A stretch of 5,608 nucleotides of DNA from assembly GCA_016195205.1 (NCBI GenBank), contig JACQAB010000068.1:1-5608 (forward strand), in the 5' to 3' direction. The notes beneath the pieces were generated by a model. The model was not told the origin of the DNA, made no database searches, and saw nothing but the letters and a program-made list of their open reading frames with translations. Positions 4,737 through 5,608 of this stretch are shown one piece after another; positions within the stretch are counted from its first letter, which is position 1, and each line of letters opens with the position of its first letter. The position numbers and the translations under genes are program-made. Origin of the DNA: Pseudomonadota bacterium (GTDB taxonomy: Bacteria; Pseudomonadota; Alphaproteobacteria; UBA9219; RGZA01).

Positions 4737-5608
4737 ACCTTATGCATCGCCACGGCGGTGTCGGCCATGCGGTTGGAAAAGCCCCATTCGTTGTCATACC
4801 AGCTGAGGACACGCACCAGATTGCCCTCAATCACCTTGGTTTCATGCAGGGCGAAGATCGAGGAATGCGGATCATGGTTGAAGTCGGTGGACACCAGCGG
4901 GATGTCGTAAGTCGCCAGAATGCCCTTTAACGGGCCTTCGGCGGCCTTCTTAATCGCCGCGTTCACCTCATCCGCCGTGGTGTTGCGCGAGGACACGAAT
5001 TTGAAATCCACCACGGAAACATTGGGCGTCGGCACGCGAATGGCGGTGCCATCCAGCTTGCCCTTCAGGGCGGGCAGCACCTTGCCCACGGCCTTGGCCG
5101 CGCCGGTGGAGGTGGGAATGATGTTCAGCGCCGCCGCGCGCGCACGCGCCAGGTCTTTATGCATGGTGTCCACCGTGCGCTGATCGCCGGTGTAGGAATG
5201 AATGGTGGTCATATAGCCTTTTTCGATGCCCACCGCCTCATGCAGCACATGGGCCACCGGCGCCAGGCAATTGGTGGTGCAAGAGGCGTTGGAAACAATT
5301 TTATGTTCGGGTTTCAGCGCCTGGTGGTTCACGCCATAGACCACGGTAAGGTCTTCGCCCTCGGCCGGGGCCGAGATCAGCACTTTTTTCGCGCCGGCGG
5401 TTAAATGCTTTCCGGCGTCGTCGCGCTTGGTGAAAATGCCCGAGCATTCCAGCGCGATATCGATGTTCATGGGGCCCCAAGGAAGCTGGCCGGGATCCTT
5501 CACCTGCAGGGTTTTGATGGCTTTGCCGTCCACCGTCATCACGTCGCCCTGAACGCTTACCGTGCCCGGGTAGCGGCCATGCACGCTGTCGTATTTCAGC
5601 AGATGGGC
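4730..5608 (-). CDS. gap: Glyceraldehyde-3-phosphate dehydrogenase, type I (5' end cut off)
   Basis: The last 292 codons of the gene, open to the window edge and ending in TAA at 4732-4730. The enzyme interconverts glyceraldehyde 3-phosphate plus NAD(P)+ and phosphate with 1,3-bisphosphoglycerate in the cytoplasm. The visible part begins AHLLKYDSVHGRYPG. It holds the active-site peptide SNASCTTNCLAPV with the nucleophilic Cys at visible residue 110, the catalytic His in IHSYTGDQ (137), the phosphate-site STGAAKAVG stretch (167-175), the conserved Arg in AIRVPTPNVSVVD (191), and the C-terminal SWYDNEWGFSNRM. A full enzyme is about 335 residues, so roughly 42-45 N-terminal residues with the GxGxxGR nucleotide motif are off-window. 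The pair that is often Leu-Pro in NAD-specific enzymes appears as Thr-Met (DTMHKDL), so cofactor preference cannot be told from here. It is convergent with serA across 44 nt of repeat. Confidence 0.96.
   Translation of the reverse strand, partial: AHLLKYDSVHGRYPGTVSVQGDVMTVDGKAIKTLQVKDPGQLPWGPMNIDIALECSGIFTKRDDAGKHLTAGAKKVLISAPAEGEDLTVVYGVNHQALKPEHKIVSNASCTTNCLAPVAHVLHEAVGIEKGYMTTIHSYTGDQRTVDTMHKDLARARAAALNIIPTSTGAAKAVGKVLPALKGKLDGTAIRVPTPNVSVVDFKFVSSRNTTADEVNAAIKKAAEGPLKGILATYDIPLVSTDFNHDPHSSIFALHETKVIEGNLVRVLSWYDNEWGFSNRMADTAVAMHKVG

Overview
The window looks like ordinary chromosomal DNA from an alphaproteobacterium, roughly 60% G+C by eye. This rests on the alphaproteobacterial-type SerC directly followed by SerA, the alphaproteobacterial look of the GAPDH, and the protein sequences in general. 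The lineage call is inference from family resemblance; no search was run.

Layout, left to right. (1) 2-175 (+) is the last 57 codons of ychF. (2) 176-311 is a short gap with an imperfect inverted repeat. (3) 312-965 (+) is a complete secreted MlaC-family phospholipid-binding protein. (4) 967-1657 (-) is a broken gene for an exported thioredoxin-fold protein (redoxin/AhpC-TSA family). It carries one inserted base, a perfect 82-bp tandem duplication and one missing base. Undoing these three changes restores exactly 203 codons. (5) 1658-1823 is the divergent intergenic region, with a possible promoter for the broken gene and a small palindrome before serC. (6) 1824-3005 (+) is serC and (7) 3090-4685 (+) is serA. 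(8) 4730-5608 (-) is gap, convergent with serA and cut by the window end.

GAPDH works in central glycolysis/gluconeogenesis. SerA takes 3-phosphoglycerate, a product of lower glycolysis, to 3-phosphohydroxypyruvate, and SerC transaminates that to phosphoserine. The right half is therefore the branch from glycolysis into serine, with serC-serA probably one transcription unit. The left half is unrelated: YchF (translation-associated ATPase), MlaC (outer-membrane lipid transport) and the dead redoxin.

The most unusual structure is a pair of AT-richer inverted repeats flanking serA (3006-3077 and about 4671-4736). Both are built from a 7-nt unit close to TAGTGAG, read as CTCACTA on the other arm. 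The second supplies the last codons and the stop codon of serA and also contains the stop of gap. This looks like a small dispersed palindromic repeat family. I see no phage, transposase, CRISPR, tRNA or rRNA, and no convincing new multi-gene system.
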